Origin: Bacteroidales bacterium
Lineage (GTDB): Bacteria; Bacteroidota; Bacteroidia; Bacteroidales; UBA932
NCBI GenBank assembly: GCA_016295245.1
Contig: JAEDLO010000095.1
Coordinates: forward strand, 1-5,706
Length of the DNA: 5,706 nt
Direction of reading: 5' to 3'
Part shown: piece by piece, positions 5,244-5,706 of the stretch
How positions within the stretch are numbered: the stretch's first letter is position 1
Layout of the letters: every line of letters starts with the position of its first letter
The notes under the pieces: model-generated
The model's database searches: none
What the model was told of the DNA's origin: nothing
What the model saw: only the letters and a program-made list of their open reading frames with translations
Program-made: the position numbers and the translations under genes

Positions 5244-5706
5244 ATGCAGCATTTCGCACTTAGCGGTCAGACCCGCAACTCTTCAGGCAAGGCAGCCCTC
5301 AAGGCTCTCCGCGCTCAGGGACTCGTTCCTTGCAACCTTTACGGACTCGGACTTGAGAACGTCCTCTTCACTGTAACCGAGAAGGACCTCAAGGGCCTCA
5401 CCAACACTCCCGAGTCATTCATTGTTGACCTCACCCTCGACGGCAACAAGACCTACACCGTAATTCTCCACGAGCTCCAGTGGCACCCTGTCACCGATGC
5501 TTGTATCCACGTTGACTTCCTCGCAGTTGATGACAAGAAGCCTATCGCAATCAACGTTCCTCTCGCCGTTACCGGCCACTCAGTAGGTGTTCAGCGCGGT
5601 GGTAAGTTCTTTATGTCATCACGCAGCCTGCGCATCAGCGCCCTTATGGCTAACCTCCCTGAGAAGATCACCATCGACATCACCTCCCTCAACATCGACA
5701 AGAAGA
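5244..5706 (+). CDS. rplY: 50S ribosomal protein L25/general stress protein Ctc (3' end outside window)
   Basis: The frame is open from the ATG at 5244 to the window edge and gives 154 complete codons. The start has the L25 pattern: a short first strand, then R-x-x-x-G-K-A-A-L-K-A-L-R-A-Q-G-L-V-P-C-N-L-Y-G (11-34), which is the G-K-x-x-x-x-x-R-x-x-G-x-x-P-x-x-x-Y-G signature of the 5S rRNA-binding domain. Later come H-E-L-Q-W-H-P-V-T-D (about 76-85) and H-V-D-F-L-A-V, typical of this family. Residues after about 95 (P-I-A-I-N-V-P-L ... G-V-Q-R-G-G) begin the C-terminal beta domain of the long Ctc/TL5 form, so the complete protein should be roughly 190-210 residues. It binds 5S rRNA in the large subunit. 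Codon use is more uniform than in neighbouring genes (mostly AAG, GAG, CTC, GAC), as expected for high expression. It has its own promoter and leader. Confidence 0.95.
   Translation, partial: MQHFALSGQTRNSSGKAALKALRAQGLVPCNLYGLGLENVLFTVTEKDLKGLTNTPESFIVDLTLDGNKTYTVILHELQWHPVTDACIHVDFLAVDDKKPIAINVPLAVTGHSVGVQRGGKFFMSSRSLRISALMANLPEKITIDITSLNIDKK

Overview
This 5.7 kb window looks like chromosomal DNA from a member of the Bacteroidota, most likely order Bacteroidales. Three things point there. Intergenic gaps carry TAnnTTTG promoter boxes of the Bacteroidota type instead of sigma70 -35/-10 boxes. Start codons lack a Shine-Dalgarno sequence and sit in A/T-rich DNA. Several proteins are characteristic of the group: a clostripain-family lipoprotein with a K-E-E surface-export signature, a XerD ending in HHPR, and a membrane-anchored multi-HhH protein. 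The coding DNA is GC-rich by eye, more like Alistipes-type or related uncultured Bacteroidales than like Bacteroides itself. The genus cannot be fixed from this window.

Layout, left to right. The end of a RecX-type RecA regulator (+ strand) runs in from the left edge. It overlaps tail to tail with a minus-strand pair: a small acyltransferase-like protein of unknown function and, upstream of it, thymidine kinase (tdk). The two are joined by a TAATG stop/start overlap. Divergent from tdk, across a 39-bp gap, are rsmI (16S rRNA C1402 2'-O-methyltransferase) and an overlapping gene for a membrane-anchored helix-hairpin-helix protein. That gene's end overlaps the end of minus-strand xerD. Divergent from xerD, across a 35-bp gap, is a clostripain-family (C11) lipoprotein peptidase. 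After it comes a good promoter, a roughly 80-nt leader with two predicted hairpins, and the first 154 codons of ribosomal protein L25/Ctc, cut by the right edge.

The genes are mostly housekeeping: recombination control, nucleotide salvage, rRNA modification, chromosome dimer resolution and a ribosomal protein. The less ordinary items are the acyltransferase-like gene coupled to tdk, the HhH membrane protein and the surface lipoprotein peptidase. Packing is extreme: four gene junctions overlap, and the two divergent gaps are so short that the promoters interfere sterically or leave almost no 5' leader. I see no insertion sequence, CRISPR array, tRNA, rRNA or prophage, and no clear undescribed multi-gene system. 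The points most worth following are the promoter architecture at the two divergent gaps, the L25 leader, and the acyltransferase-like partner of tdk.
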